NCBI RefSeq assembly: GCF_947507565.1
Contig: NC_089190.1
Span: 806,001 to 870,000, forward strand
Origin: Oscarella lobularis
Taxonomy: Eukaryota > Porifera > Homoscleromorpha > Homosclerophorida > Oscarellidae
Length of the DNA stretch: 64,000 nt
Direction: 5' to 3'
The position numbers and the translations under genes were made by a program. The notes beneath the pieces are model-generated. The model made no database searches. It saw only the letters and a list, made by a program, of their open reading frames with translations, and had not been told where the DNA came from. The number at the start of each line of letters is the position of its first letter. Position 1 is the first letter of the stretch. Shown here piece after piece: positions 10,880 through 23,090 of this stretch.

Positions 10880-11600
10880 TCAGATGCGGTGCAACGGAAG
10901 ATGAGTCAGCGGAAAGCGCGTGCGCAGTCACGTAATTCGCCACGTGTGGTAATTGATATATTAGGTGCTTAATATTAAGTAGTACTGACTAGAAAAGTCA
11001 TCGACGTCTAACAAAGGAAAGCGCCTAATAAAAAAGGGCGCCAAACAACAAGTGAGTACGATATTTCATGTCACTTGCTCTTAATCTTATAACGCAACGC
11101 AGTCAAATTTATCCGTAGCAAAGTACTAATCGGATTTGGGAAAGACCTAAAGAGTTCTGCTGTGACGTGAAAACTTGGCTTTTTCCACTAAATAACGTTC
11201 AATCACAGACAGACATGACTTGAAGAAAAGATCGATGTTCTTCCTCTTAGTGAAAGAGAATTGTTGAATTTCACTAAAAAGCGAGGAAGCATGGGGTATG
11301 AATTTACGCAACATTTGATCTGCTTGTCATCGAGAGACTCGACGTCATCGCATTCGCTCTGAGTCTTTGCGGCTTAAAAATTTACTCTCCTTTTTGCTTT
11401 CATTAGGAGCTCCCCTCCCACGATTGATCTTCATGCGTTGTAAACGTAACCTCATTGCCTAATTTTTCGCATTTCCTGAAAAAATATCAGAAAATTCTAG
11501 TAAATAATCGGTCGGTTAAGATTTATTTGTAGTAGGTAACCTTCATTGTTGAAACTAGCCAACAAGCAAAATTTGTGGAGTGTTTGACTTTGTCCCATGC
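10880..11600. other. No recognisable gene
   Basis: AT-rich sequence upstream of the Tigger-like start; no motif or long frame seen. Confidence 0.5.
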
Positions 11601-11608
11601 AGAAGATA

Positions 11609-12135
11609 TCAACATGACTGCACGCGAACGTCAACACTGGCACTGACCTCTTCAGCAGAGAAAACCTCACCTATTTTGGATACGACGTGGTACAGGAACT
11701 TTCGGTATTGCACTTTTAAATTTTGACTATTCGCCTTATCAGGGGATGCGTACACGAAGTCGTGTTTGGAGGAAAGAAGTGGAGCTTGATGTTAGCCATC
11801 TCAGGGACAAAATGGCAAGAAACGTGTTTTTCCAAAAAAAAATTTTCCTTCCTTTCAGCGCTCTGTGAAGTCTTGGCAACCACTCTTGAAAAATGACGCC
11901 AGTCATCCATGCTTTCTTGTTTTACCGCCACATGACAGGTAACGTAGCTGGTTTTGTTTTCTTAATTCAACGTTGTGAGTTTCAACTTTTTTCTTTCCAT
12001 GAGCAACAATGCATAGCCGCTTTGTCGACTTTTTTCCCCCATTGCAGTTCTCTCTTTTTAGCACCTGGGAGAGCTCGCTAGAACAGGGCGGTCGCATCTA
12101 AAGTAAAGATATTTTCTGGGCGATATCCCTTCACA
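11609..12135 (-). pseudogene. Second Tigger-type transposase relic
   Basis: Minus-strand frames give, in order, YRPENIFTLDATALF, CNGGKKSTKRLCIVAHG, ESMDDWRHFSRVVAK, MANIKLHFFPPNTTS and VQYRKFLYHVV. These line up with the usual Tigger core (PEDIFNxDETGLF, GGKxSKxRLT, NIKLxFLPPNTTS, LKAHYRK). The first catalytic motif is D-A-T in place of D-E-T, a stop follows ALF, and the frame shifts several times, so it is inactive. It differs from the 8,841-10,866 copy and is a separate family. Confidence 0.75.
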
Positions 12136-12139
12136 TTCA

Positions 12140-12655
12140 CATTTCACTAAGTCGATCCCGCCAGTCCGCTACAGTACTCCTGCCCACTAATTGAAACTTA
12201 CCAGAGAGAACAGAGGAAGAGATGATGTGCCTTTTTTAACCGCGTCTAACAAGCCATTTAAAGCTTTAATTCGCCGTTTTCTAAGAGCTTTTTCTTGAAG
12301 TAACGGTCTAAAAATTAGAATATTCTTAGATTGTGCCTCAACAAACGAGTCGAAAATGAGATTATTAACGGCTTCGTCATCAGTTATGCAAAGTTTCTGC
12401 GTACACCGGATGAAATGACTTTAACGGACAAAAATGAGAAGACGACGTAAAGTTACGTTTGAGACATTTCTTTCGCAACTCTCTTCCTTGGCGATTGAAG
12501 AGAATCTTTGCTGTGGCAGATGTGCGGATCTGAGGTAGTTGTGTGAAAGGTGCTGGCGAAGGGAAAAAGGATCGTACCAAAAGAAAAAAGAAAAAAACGC
12601 CCATGTCAATCTGTCATGGGCATGCGCGCGTACCGAGCTCGTCATTCTTCGCCTG
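12140..12655. other. No recognisable gene
   Basis: The minus strand reads LLQEKALRKRRIKALN near 12,280, possibly the N-terminal part of the adjacent transposase. Nothing firm. Confidence 0.4.
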
Positions 12656-12659
12656 CTGT

Positions 12660-12722
12660 AGCACACTCGCACCCTAGCACACTCGCACCCTAGCACACTC
12701 GCACCTTAGCACACTCGCATCA
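12660..12722. repeat. 16-nt tandem repeat, four copies
   Basis: Unit AGCACACTCGCACCCT; the fourth copy is diverged at its end. Confidence 0.95.
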
Positions 12723-12959
12723 TAAGACGCCTGCGCTCACCCGGTACCCTTAAGCTTACGTCGCAAAGTCTGCACAGACAGTGCGCATCGAGTTTAGAGA
12801 TTAGCGATTTTTTCACGCTACGAAGCTTCGTTAGTACGATAGCGCCGACATAGACGACAAAGCAGAAAGTGCACTCTTGACGTTAGGACAGAGGCAACGG
12901 CAGTCACATGACAACCAGGCATTGTCGGCTTCGCGAGTTTTAGGTGAGGCCCTTTCGCT

Positions 12960-13180
12960 ATAGTAGTATAGATGTGAAGTCGTGCCTGAACAGAATATAT
13001 AAGTAGTCGTGCCTGGAAGGAATGTATATGTAAAAGCATCTTAGAACAGAATATATGTAGAAGCAGCTTTCAACAGAATAAACATAAAATTCGTGAACAT
13101 CATAAATAAATCCGTACAAAATAAATATAAAATGCTTGAACAGCATAATTAAATGTAACCAGTATCCAAATAAACAGCTT
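12960..13180. repeat. Degenerate AT-rich repeat cluster
   Basis: GAACAGAATATAT and similar words recur every 35-45 nt with TAGTCGTGCCTG between some of them. Confidence 0.6.
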
Positions 13181-13184
13181 ATTT

Positions 13185-15500
13185 TTTGCCGGAATATCGT
13201 GCAATACGACACGCTACATCTTCATCGGTTTTTATTGCGCTGCCGGCCTTTTCAAACGTGGTGACGAGAAAGGATTATAAGCTACCTTTGCATGTTTTCA
13301 TAAAAAAATTAAGTGAACGAAACGCTGCATCTCGGTTTCCCATTGCCTCTTTCCAGAGTGACATGGGTATCGCGATTTAAACTGATTAAACTAACTTGTC
13401 ATTTCTACGTAACTAAAATATCATTCCTGTTGTAGAAATTTATTTTCAGTTTTTTCCTTTTTCGGTCTTTTAGGGATCATCAATCCAGAACCCGAATGAT
13501 GTCGCCTATTGCAAGGCTTGATACAGTTGCCGCGTAACCCTTTGAAATTGCGTGCCGCCCAAGCCGATGCACGAGGAGGCACAGCTAGCCAATATCGACC
13601 TGCCACTGTCGGATACTCCCTGAACCACCAGGATTTCCGCGCCTAATCAAACGTAGCCAGTGCAATTGCGCCAAAGATCCTGCTGCGGCACGGGGAAAGA
13701 GGCATTCGAGGAGCTCTTTATTGCAAAGAAACGCCGGGGTTAGCCGAAGGTCGACGAGCGGCTTAAATAGCTTGACTGGAACCTCGGACGCTATTGATTC
13801 ATTGACGAAGAATAAGTCTTGTCTGGCGGAATGTATCATCGATGCGATTTCCGTCTTTGTCAATAAATATCTAAACATAACCTCATTAGGCTTGCGAGAT
13901 TTTTAGAAAAATTTGCCAATACCTTTTCATTGCTAATATAAATGTTCTTGTCTGGATCGACTTTTTAAACTTTTGTTCAATAAACTTTTCGGCGTACAGT
14001 GCACCCACGCGTAAATGTCCCACGTGATCTTTCCCAGTAAATGTTCTGAAATTCAAAATCTCTACATTTCTCCTACTTCGCGGCTATTCGCAGGGAGTTA
14101 AAGTTAAAATAGACTTAGCACTGCCGTGTCTCCTAACTGTATAATTTGGAGCAAAATCTGTAGGCTTTTTTGCCCCTATGCGAAAAGTGTCGATTTCTCG
14201 GCTGAGAAAGAACGAATTTAATTGCACTACACGCGCATTGAACCGTGCTGGTCAGCAGCGGCTACGCCGCCTGGCGCAAGTCTTAAAGACTTTACCTACA
14301 TTCATGTAACTTTAATTAAGCGCGATGCGCCGTTGGTCGTGGATTATGGCAATTTCGCTCAAGTTTACTGATTTTACTTGTCGACAATAAGATGTTTGCT
14401 TAGCGTAACGACTGGTCACGTGCCGTTACAAAAGCAGTGCCATAGAACTCAAATTCTGCTTGTATCCTACCGTTTCGGTTTCTTCTCGACGTTTCATAAA
14501 GACATGAGAGCGCTTTGATGTGCAAAAAGTAGTCGATATGCACCCGCAACACTCAAAACCGCACGCATTCTTGGTTGCTAAGGTCTAGCCAAAGGAACGC
14601 CCACTTTACCTCGTAGAAAAACAAAGCAAAAACACCAAGAAGGACAGCGCAGACAGGCAAAAAACGAGTGCCGATAGATAGTCAAAAGACAAAAAAAGGA
14701 CAATTTTGAAAAAATTTCATTTTTTGTAAAATGAATACCCCGAACCCTCGTTGCAACGTTCGAGAGGCAATGATTTCACATTTGCTTACTTTTTTGTGAG
14801 ATCAATTTTTGCCCGCCGCTGCAAAAGGTACGTCGATATTCTGTTACTTCACTGTCATTTGATTGTTTTTTTGGCAGTTATTAAGGATGAGATAATGATT
14901 TGAAATAGAAAACGATTCGTGAAAGGACATCTTCGTCTTGTCTAGGCTGAGAAATATATATATTGTTTATTGTTTACGCAAATTTAAGTCTGTTTTAGGC
15001 TTGATAATCCGCATCTCAAGACACATGAGGAATTATACTAAGTCGCGGGCGGAAAGAAAGTAAAAGACGAATGGCGTGGGAAAAACAGGAATCTGCTTGT
15101 TGAACTTGCCTGGGATTTTTTATGCAACCCGTTGACTAAATCTGCGACCAAGTGCTACAATAGGCATTCTTAATATGGTCAGACTTCCTATTTCGAAAGT
15201 CGCATTTATCGTTCAAACTTACATTGGAAGCTCTAACGCGCGCTACCGAAAACTTTTTCTTGACCGTTTTTCAATGTAGAAAAACGTTCGGACTAGTCAC
15301 TGAGTCTCGAATATATTTTCGTGGTCCCTTTGAAGACATTGTTAACGGTAAAATTCACACCCTCCGTACAGTAGCGTCGTTGGCGAAATCCTGCGTCTTT
15401 TATAATTAGCGGCATAGACGCTGCTTTATAGGTGCTCATGTGTTGTTTGCGCTTACGTAAACTGCGATATCTTCTACAGAATGCTCAATCGCAACCCTAG
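13185..15500. other. Mostly non-coding; one terminus-like motif
   Basis: Frames at plus 13,186-13,380 and minus 13,585-13,878 have no recognised motif. TACAGTGCACCCACGC at 13,995 recurs at 47,330 with the same start and looks like a Tc1/mariner or pogo-type end after a TA, but no matching opposite end was seen near either. Confidence 0.4.
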
Positions 15501-15513
15501 TCCAAACCCTAAC

Positions 15514-17131
15514 ACGCCGAAGTGCAGAAGCAGTTGCAAGAGGCCCGTTCCGAGAGGGAAAAACTGGCGGCAATCGCCAAACGCTCGATGAACGAGGCCA
15601 AGGCGTCGGCGTCTCTTCAGGCAGAGGTCAGACAGTTGAGAGAACGTCTGGATCGAGCTGAAAGACAGCCACAAGATCTCGTCTCTCATCCTCCTCCTCA
15701 GCAATTCTGTATTCCTAAACGCCCCTCCGGCAGAGAGATCGCCTTACAAAAGGAGACTCTCAAGGTGGCCGCTGAGCTCTGCATCGTTTATGTTGCTAAT
15801 TGTGCGCGCTGAAAGCCACCTAGCCTTTCTCGCGCAATTCGCAGACAAGGGGGTTATACCTAAGGGTCTGAAATTACACAGTATCCCGTTAGTTGCCAAA
15901 AAAACGGCAACAAACGTACCACAATGGTTCGCCGAAATACTTCACGAGGCCGAGACAAACCTCGTGGTCTCGCTTATCGGGCATTATGACATATTGCTTG
16001 AGAAGTATTCGGCAACCCGATCTGAAATCAAGAATCATCTCTCTTGGCTTGAGAGTCAAGACATCTACGATATGGACAGGTCATCCATTCGTAGAGAAAC
16101 GGAACTCGCCAACAAAGCTACTTTCAAGACGGGACACCTTGAAAAAGGACCACGAGTCAAAGCTAATGGACCTCGTGTTATCCCAGTCTTCTTCCACCGA
16201 ACCCGATCAAGATCAAGAAAGACAGGCACAAATCGGTCTCCTGGGCATAGAGCCCACTCCCGATATTGACCCAGAGAACGAGGAAGATGGCACAGTACCA
16301 TTTCTCTATCCAAGTCATATATCTGATGCCTCTCCCCAAGCTAAAAGGGCTTGGCAGGTCATAGAGAATTGGATGAGCCTAGAGAATCCGACACCAACCC
16401 AGGGCGAAAAAAACCCAGTGACCTTCGTTGAACGTAAACGACGGCTGGCGGTTTGTGCGTCATCTGAACCGAAACGGTCCAAGACTGACGACGACGCCTC
16501 AGAGCCGAGTCGCCAGGGTGAGATGGAATTTGATCGTTTAACACCTCTGACTGCACGTTTCCCTGTTCTTTCGTATAGATACACTGGGAGGCGTCGTCGT
16601 CAGGGACACCACCGCCGCACAACAACAACAACAACCAAAAAACCACAAAAAAAGAAAAAAGACAACGAAAATACACAAAAAACAACAAGCTACAACAGGG
16701 AACACAACCTCACCACCGAAACAACCGGCACAGCAACCGGTACAACAACAACCACCACAAAAACCACCCTCGTCGACACGCCGCCGTCAGAACCCGCAGA
16801 GACCGTTGCTACCGGGTCCCGCAGAGACGATGAGACTCGTCAAACGGCGTGCGGCACAGTCACGTGCGGGCCAACCCAACCCGTCAACAGGCTGCGGGAA
16901 AAGCGGCGGAGGAAACGGGCGCGGCACCGCACGCTGAGGGAAAATAACTCTAACTCACTTTCCTTATCTTTTTCTTTTCCTATTCTCTACTCTGCGCCAA
17001 AAAACTCTACAATAAAGCAGCTTAAAACTACTGCCCTGTTACTACGCACACACGCACACGACATCGCAAACGCATCAGAAAACAGGTCAGATGCCGAGTA
17101 CGCGATAAACGCCGATCGGCTTTACATCTGA
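15514..17131 (+). pseudogene. Penelope-like element, upstream ORF
   Basis: Overlapping frames encode a coiled-coil start (KQLQEARSEREKLAAIAK, RQLRERLDRAER), then a helical segment (FLAQFADKGVIPKGLKL, ILHEAETNLVVSLIGHYD). A basic, low-complexity tail rich in ACA-encoded threonine and in lysine follows (about 16,600-16,770). Similar ORFs precede the reverse transcriptase of some Penelope-like elements and are thought to act as an RNA-binding partner. The frame changes near 15,790 and 16,130, so it is broken. The call rests mainly on position upstream of 17,155-18,190. Confidence 0.55.
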
Positions 17132-17154
17132 ACGAGATTAGAGGAAAAAGAGCT

Positions 17155-18190
17155 TTGCAAACGCGAGAGAAACGCTTGGAAAAAGCCAAGCGTTGCATAA
17201 CCTGTGTGGGAGACGTTCGTCTCACTGAGACAGAAATTTTCGTGTTGGCAAAGGGACTCAAGTTTGTTCCAACGGAAAGCCGACCCAATCGAAATCGGCT
17301 TCTGAAGGAATTTGACTCCTTTGCCTCTGCAAACTGCGCAGACAGTATATCATGTCGAGGCGCAACGAGCAGGCAACAGTGCCATACGAACGTCATCCCT
17401 ATGCACCTCCTTCCAGGTGGATACCGACCGCGACAAACAGTGGTCCACTTGAGAAATACATTCGCAAGAATAAGAGAAAAACTCGGAATCTATTGGGAGA
17501 GTACAATGGGTAGAAATCCCATTCTTAAAAAAATCTTCCCAAAATTTCCAATTGTGGCATACAAACGGGCTTCGAATTTGGCTCAACAAATTGTTAGAAA
17601 CAAACTTCCATCCTCCTCGAACTGACGAGTATCCGTCTCAAATTACACAGTTCCGAGATCAGGATTGAAACCCCGTTGCCATCCGTGCAACTCTGCTCAA
17701 TGCGGAGTCTGTCCAATCCTTAACGTGACCAATGGTATTGTGAGTACCTCCGCAAAGGGAGTTACCCAATATCCACTTATCTCACGTGCAAATCCACCAA
17801 CGTCATATACGTACTACAGTGCAAACACTGTAATAAACATTACGTTGACGAAACAAGCAAGTCTTTTATTTACAGGATAAAGCATCATAAAAATGCAGCA
17901 AATGGTAAAGACGAAAATGTCTTAAAAAGATCTTCGTATCGTCATTTCAAAGACTTGAACTTGTCCTTCAACGATAACATCAGAGCCACTCTGGTAGACA
18001 AAGTTCCAGATACGGCTCAACTAAAAAACAATGGATTGAAAAAATGGGTACGCGATTCTTGGTCGGGTTCAACTCTAAATTTTGAACCCATTCCGACCGG
18101 TCGTCACATTTCCAGGCCGTTCCGTAGTGGACAGTCAAGTGCCACGAAAATCGGAACGGACGGAGACTCATTTGGACCGTACAATACCTG
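17155..18190 (+). pseudogene. Penelope-like element: RT start and GIY-YIG nuclease, RT core missing
   Basis: VRLTETEIFVLAKGLKFVP (about 17,215) is the conserved lead-in to Penelope-like reverse transcriptases. About 100 residues later comes PIVAYKRASNLAQQIV, which normally follows the RT, so most of the RT is absent. CHPCNSAQCGVCP and, in another frame, NVIYVLQCKHCNKHYVDE and HHKNAA, KRSSYRHFKD give the zinc-binding linker and GIY-YIG endonuclease. The YVGE glycine is aspartate (YVDE). At least one frameshift lies near 17,790. Penelope-like elements insert using this nuclease; this copy cannot act alone. Confidence 0.8.
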
Positions 18191-18850
18191 AAATTTCACT
18201 CGTACGGGGCCAGCCAACGTGCGAGCCTTAGCTCCCATCACTTTCCATTTGATTTTGCCATATGTGACGTCATCATTTTATATAAAAAGGTTAAAATAAC
18301 ATTCACGATTCCTACTTTGCAGTGTATTTGTTAAAAGTCGAATATCTTCACGACTTTTGGGTCGATTTTGTCCGGATCTGCACCAACGGATAGGGAAATG
18401 ATTTATCTATCGGTGTACAAATTTTGATCTAATTAGATTAAACTTTGAGATATAAACGGGCGCCTGGAACGCGCGCTAACGGATGACCTAAAATCAGGTC
18501 ATCTTCACCAAGGCGTAACTCCGAAATAGAGCGTTGCCATGGGAAACCGCTAACGTCGCTCGAAAGACCACATCATAAACTCTGACTCCACCAAAATAAA
18601 TATAATCTGAGTAACCATGACGATATAGCACGCTTTCGAAGATTGGCAAAAGGTCACTTGCGCTCGCACAAAAGAGGCTCGAATGATCATTTCGAGTCAC
18701 TTTTTCAATTGGAAATGGTCTATCGAAAGCTAAATTGACCATTTCCGATCGAATGGGCAGCGGAACGAGCCGAAAAAAAGCGTACTTTTCGGTCGCGATG
18801 GATCGCGATTTCGAGAAAAACGCGCCTATCTCACTTCTAAGCGAAATTAG
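18191..18850. other. Non-coding, small hairpin
   Basis: No gene seen. GATGACCT-6 nt-AGGTCATC at 18,482-18,503 is a perfect 8-bp stem. CGATGGATCGCGATTTCGAG-type words near 18,800 suggest another repeat. Confidence 0.5.
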
Positions 18851-18879
18851 TTAAGTGCCATGTATTCGTTAGTAGCCCA

Positions 18880-19383
18880 GAATCACCATATTAACACTAA
18901 AGAGACGCAAAGACAAAATTTAGTTGTATCCACAGTACAAGACCACTTATGGTTAGAAGGGATACTGTTCACGAATGTGCGTGATTATGAAGCAAAAGGC
19001 ATCTCTCTGTGTGATACGAAATTCCCGGCGCCACATAAACTGTGGCAAGTATGTGGGAAACAAGTCACCACTTGTTTTCGTAACCTTGTTCTGCTCGCAT
19101 CATGCGTTTAACGGCTGACCACGTGCTCTCAATGTTTTGTGTAAGGGTCCCCGTCTGTGGGTCGACGAAATGTCGGCTGTGGTTAACTGTGCGGTGGGTG
19201 TAGTTGCATCCCGGCATGGCTGGTATCCCGTTGTAAGCCCTCCACTCGTCGGAGACAATTACGCTTCCGGTCCTGAATATAACATATTACTGTGCAATAT
19301 TGAACGTAATTCTATTTACCTTATGGAAGTCCGGATGATGGGAAGCAGAGTGTTAGCATCTCTCGCTGGAACTTCAACAAGAA
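18880..19383 (-). pseudogene. Merlin transposase, C-terminal part
   Basis: Minus strand: LVEVPARDANTLLPII, a GTAAAT...TTCAG intron of about 46 nt near 19,278-19,325, then GSVIVSDEWRAYNGIP, YTHRTVNHSRHFVDP, TQNIESTWSAVKRMM, and WRREFRITQRDAF. These are the hallmark motifs of the ISXO2/Merlin DDE domain, with the second aspartate in SDEW and the glutamate in NIES. The first 6 bases (TTCTTG on this strand) are the hAT target duplication; the reading resumes at 33,096. Confidence 0.85.
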
Positions 19384-19689
19384 CAGACATGCCAAGCCTC
19401 ACGCATTGCGCGTGACAGTCACGCATTCATGGCTTATGTCACGCCAACACGCATGCCTGCCGTTTTCTCACGCATTTCAGAGTTTCTCGAAATCTTATTT
19501 ATCGCGCGCAATTACTAGATACATCATGTGTTATCTTTGGTGTGATCACAAGTTGTGCGCGTGCTGTGCGCGTGGGCGTGCGCAAGGGAAATGGTTTCGC
19601 ACGATCCCTCAGATCTCATTCTCGAAGCGAATGAAGGTAGGAAAGCATTTTTTGTTTGTTGCGCACGCCGTCTCATATACTGCTGCCTG

Positions 19690-21713
19690 CGAGCAGTCGA
19701 ATTTGACTCCAGTAGCGATGACGACGACGGCGATCTTCACCCTTCGCCACCTAACCCGAAGAGAGCTAAAGCGGCTCGCAGCGGAGCTGCAAGATATAAC
19801 TGTCGGTACAACGAAGACTGGAAAATAACTTTCCTTTTATCGAAAGAGGAAAAACTGACAGACAGCACAGCTTCTATTGCAAATGTGCAAGAAAGATGTC
19901 AGCTGCTCTCACCAAGGAAAGGCTGATGTCAAACGACATGAAAAGTCCTCATATCATGCGAAGAATGTAAGCGTAATTGAGCAAAACGCTTCGCTCGTTA
20001 CAATGGGCTTTGTCCCACGGCAGAGCATGCTTGAGAAAAAGGTAGTGTTGTCAAACAATAAAGAATCTAACACAAGCTTTTCTAGATAAGAAGAGCAGAG
20101 GTCAAAATGACGATGTTTTTGGCCGAGCACAATGTCCCCATCGCCGTCATGGATCACATGTCGCCAATGCTTAGAGATATCTTTCCAGACTCTGCAATTG
20201 CTAAGAGATTTTCTTGCGCAAGGACTAAAGCTACATGCATTATTAATGACGCTCTTTGCCCTCATTTTGAAACCGAACTTGTGGATCAAATGAAAACGAA
20301 CCCTTTCTCACTTGCTATTGACGGATCTAACGACACGGACTTACAGAAAATGAACCCTGTAACTGTTCGCATTTTTGATGAAAAGCAGATGAAAGTAGCA
20401 ACAAAATTTCTGGAGATGTGCTTGACAACAGGAGTTCAAGGTGCTCCCGCTGAAGCCATCTTCTCTGCTCTAAACGTAGCTCTTACGTCAAGATCTCTTT
20501 TGTGGGAAAATTGCGTGGGTCTTTCGGTTGACAACGCTTCGGTTAATATGGGAAAACACAATAGTCTTCTTACCAGAGCAAAAGAAAAGAATTCTTCTAT
20601 TTACATGATGGGATGCCCGTGTCACATACTTCATAACACCGCTCAAAAGGCTGCTCGCGGTTTTAGAAATGTAAGAGAGAATAATATTTGGTTCAATTTA
20701 ATTGTGGATTATAGATTACTCGTTTTGATGTAAACGACGTAATGATTGATCTTTTCTATTACTTTGATAAAAGCACTAAAAGGAAGGCCGCGCTTGCAGG
20801 TTCGTATCCCAACCTTTGGTATGTATTTCCTAGTCGCATTTTCTTTGTTGCAGAATTTGCTGACTTCTGTGGTTTAGAATTTAAAACGGCTATTCATCAC
20901 ATTAATATTAGGTGGTTAAGCTTAAAGAAAACTGTGGCTAGAGCTCTTCATCAGTATCAGCCATTTTTCTTTCAAAGGCAACGTTTTAGTACACTTTATG
21001 GCATTGGATTTTAAATCTTTTTAACTCAGGACGAACAGTTTAAAAGACTGCAAAACTGCTTTGGAGATCCCTTGACCGAAGTTTACTTACTCTTTTACGA
21101 CCACGCCCCGTCGCTGTTCAACGAATACAACTGCTTTCTACAAGTTGAAGACCCAATTGTTGCGTTGCTTTATAAACACGTAAGTTGTAAAAAACACTTA
21201 ACTTAGTTTTAACTTTTAATTTACTTGGACAGATTAACCAATTTTTAACACTGCTAATGTCGAAAATTTTGCCTGCAAGGCATACTGTGGGTAGACGTCT
21301 GTGGGAAATTCAATACAAGAATAGATTTGTTCTATTCGAAGGTGAGCGAAGCGCCCCAATTGTCCTACTTAGCTAATAAGGCTGTCACTTAAAATAAAGA
21401 TGGCCGTCTCTCTATCGGAATCACCACGAAGGAAAAATATCGAAGCTTGTTGATGACGGAATCGTTTCTCCACGAAATGCAGAGCAGTTTTACAATGCTG
21501 CTAGATCATTTTATGAGGTAGCGATTGACTACGGATTGTCACATTTGCCTCACAATGACGAAGTTCTCCGAAACGCTGCATTTGCTGATTTTTCCAATTG
21601 TCTTCAATCCGACGAACAGCAAGTAATGTACTTTGTTAAAAGGCAAGTTAGAAAAAAATTAGTTGAAGTCTTAAAAACATGTCATTTTCTATCAAGGTTT
21701 GCCACTCTTTTGC
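19690..21713 (+). pseudogene. hAT transposase, 5' part (BED-like finger and catalytic region)
   Basis: A BED-like finger (CKMCKKDVS...HQGKADVKRHEKSSYH, near 19,885-19,965) is followed by MTMFLAEHNVPIAVMDHMS, FSLAIDGSND, GLSVDNASVNMG (catalytic aspartate), GCPCHILHN, and after introns ITRFDVNDVMIDLFYYFDKS and NIRWLSLKKTVAR. The order is that of hAT transposases. A one-base shift sits before the finger (AAA run near 19,880). Several small introns have good borders, for example GTAAGAG near 20,670 and a GC-AG type at 21,643. The reading stops at the target site CTCTTTTGC (21,705-21,713) and resumes at 32,481. Confidence 0.8.
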
Positions 21714-21852
21714 TAGCCTCGCGGAGCCAGGCCCTACTGAGCAGGGCGTGGTCCTCACTGCTCGTAGGGCCTGGTAACAGTCGTCTGCGTCATCGACCCC
21801 CATTGGCACGTGATCGCCTGGTTAATTAACTAAGTTAGTGCTTCAATTAGAC
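21714..21852 (+). repeat. Left terminal inverted repeat of the 10.76-kb element
   Basis: 139 bp; contains an 18-bp imperfect palindrome CCAGGCCCTACTGAGCAG / CTGCTCGTAGGGCCTGG at 21,727-21,774 with one bulged base. It matches 32,333-32,471 inverted with a single difference (GTGGTCC here, GTGATCC there). Confidence 0.97.
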
Positions 21853-21941
21853 GCTTCTACTGATTTGCTGCAGTAATTGCATTAATTACAGTAATTACAT
21901 TAATTGCAGTACTGTGCGCTAGAGACAAATAGAAGACTGGG

Positions 21942-22727
21942 AATGAGCGGTATTGCTGTCGAAAGTGACTTTTGGGCCGAACGGGCTCAATGGTTATGCG
22001 TGGACAATAGGTCTAGGAGGTATCTTAACTTATTTGCAGGCTCCGCGAACGGTACGATACCGACGATGTCATCCCTGTGCTTCATGTTCAGAACGTACTG
22101 AGACAGCAGTACAGGGAAAGTCTAACTGACAGAGAAATTGGTCTGATTGTGCGCGAGGCCTTCCCTGCGGTAGAGAGGAAGAGAATTAGGGGCTGCTATC
22201 AGTATACTGGTCTCTCATGTGACTGCTTTGTACAGCAGTGAAAATTTTGGCTGTCATTGAGCTGTTCTTTAGACGATGAGATGTCGCATTCTAAGAAAGT
22301 CAAGACTGAAGAATGTGAAGATAGAAGTAACATATAGATGATTGTGTTGCCTATGTTATATGGAATACATTGCACAGTCATTGACTGGATGAGTGTCATT
22401 GCTCACTTGGTCGGGGAGATGGAGGCTCTGACTCGTCTGAAATGCCCCACAAAGTCTGGCGATTTTTTGTCGGACTTCAGTTTCAGTGGATACGTTGACG
22501 AGCTTAGATCAGCAGCACCTCGCTTATTTGATCTCATCACGGCACTGGTGCAGCCACCAGTACGGTACAATGCACAGGAGGAAGACGAGGATTGGACGTC
22601 CGCATCATCAGCAGTAGGTTTCATTCTATCAATACTCTTGAAGCATCGGTCACAAAGGCTAAGAACCTGGCCACTGATACTGTCACTAATGTTGATGGCA
22701 GGGCGGACTATCAAATGCGCATGCTCC
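21942..22727 (+). CDS. Element gene A: unknown protein, N-terminal module like KDZ/DUF6589 proteins
   Basis: The start is the ATG at 21,942 (MSGIAVESDFWAERAQW). Exons are 21,942-22,010, 22,040-22,209, 22,273-22,326 and 22,378-22,727; phases agree through the joints, although the first intron would be only 29 nt. The protein has VLHVQNVLRQQYRES, EIGLIVREAFPAVERKRIR (a possible DNA-binding helix pair), a lysine-rich linker, and AAPRLFDLITALV followed by FILSILLKHRSQRLR. The APRLFDL segment resembles SPGLFDLL in the minus-strand gene at 25,310-25,560. The last exon ends at a GTGAGC donor; a frame at 22,592-22,945 (LREHGYLSVFCVLREA) may hold later exons. Function unknown; convergent with the next gene. 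Confidence 0.5.
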
Positions 22728-23090
22728 GTGAGCATGGTTACTTGAGCGTTTTTTGCGTTCTTCGGGAAGCACAACTGCGCTCTTTTGCGACGGAAAAGGG
22801 CCTCCGGTTGACTAAAAAATGTGAGTACTATTCGAAAAACAACTCTTTGTCGGCGGGCGAGTGCGGGGACCCTTTTTATGAAAAGTTAGGTTTGTCGCTT
22901 CTTCGATCGGGCGTAGGCCATGCAGTTCTGCTAATACCTAATTAAACTTACTTTTCAAAGTATCCTCTTTCTTTTTCAGATGGATATACAGCTAAAAGAC
23001 GGTGTTATGTTTAAAAAAGGAGCGATTTCTTCGACTGGTTTTCGGCTTTTAAAAAAGCCAGGGCTTTAGAGTAGGTGAGCTACCCATAAG

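Noticed and set aside
12660-12722. CRISPR-like array
   Set aside because: Units are contiguous 16-mers with no spacers in a eukaryotic context.
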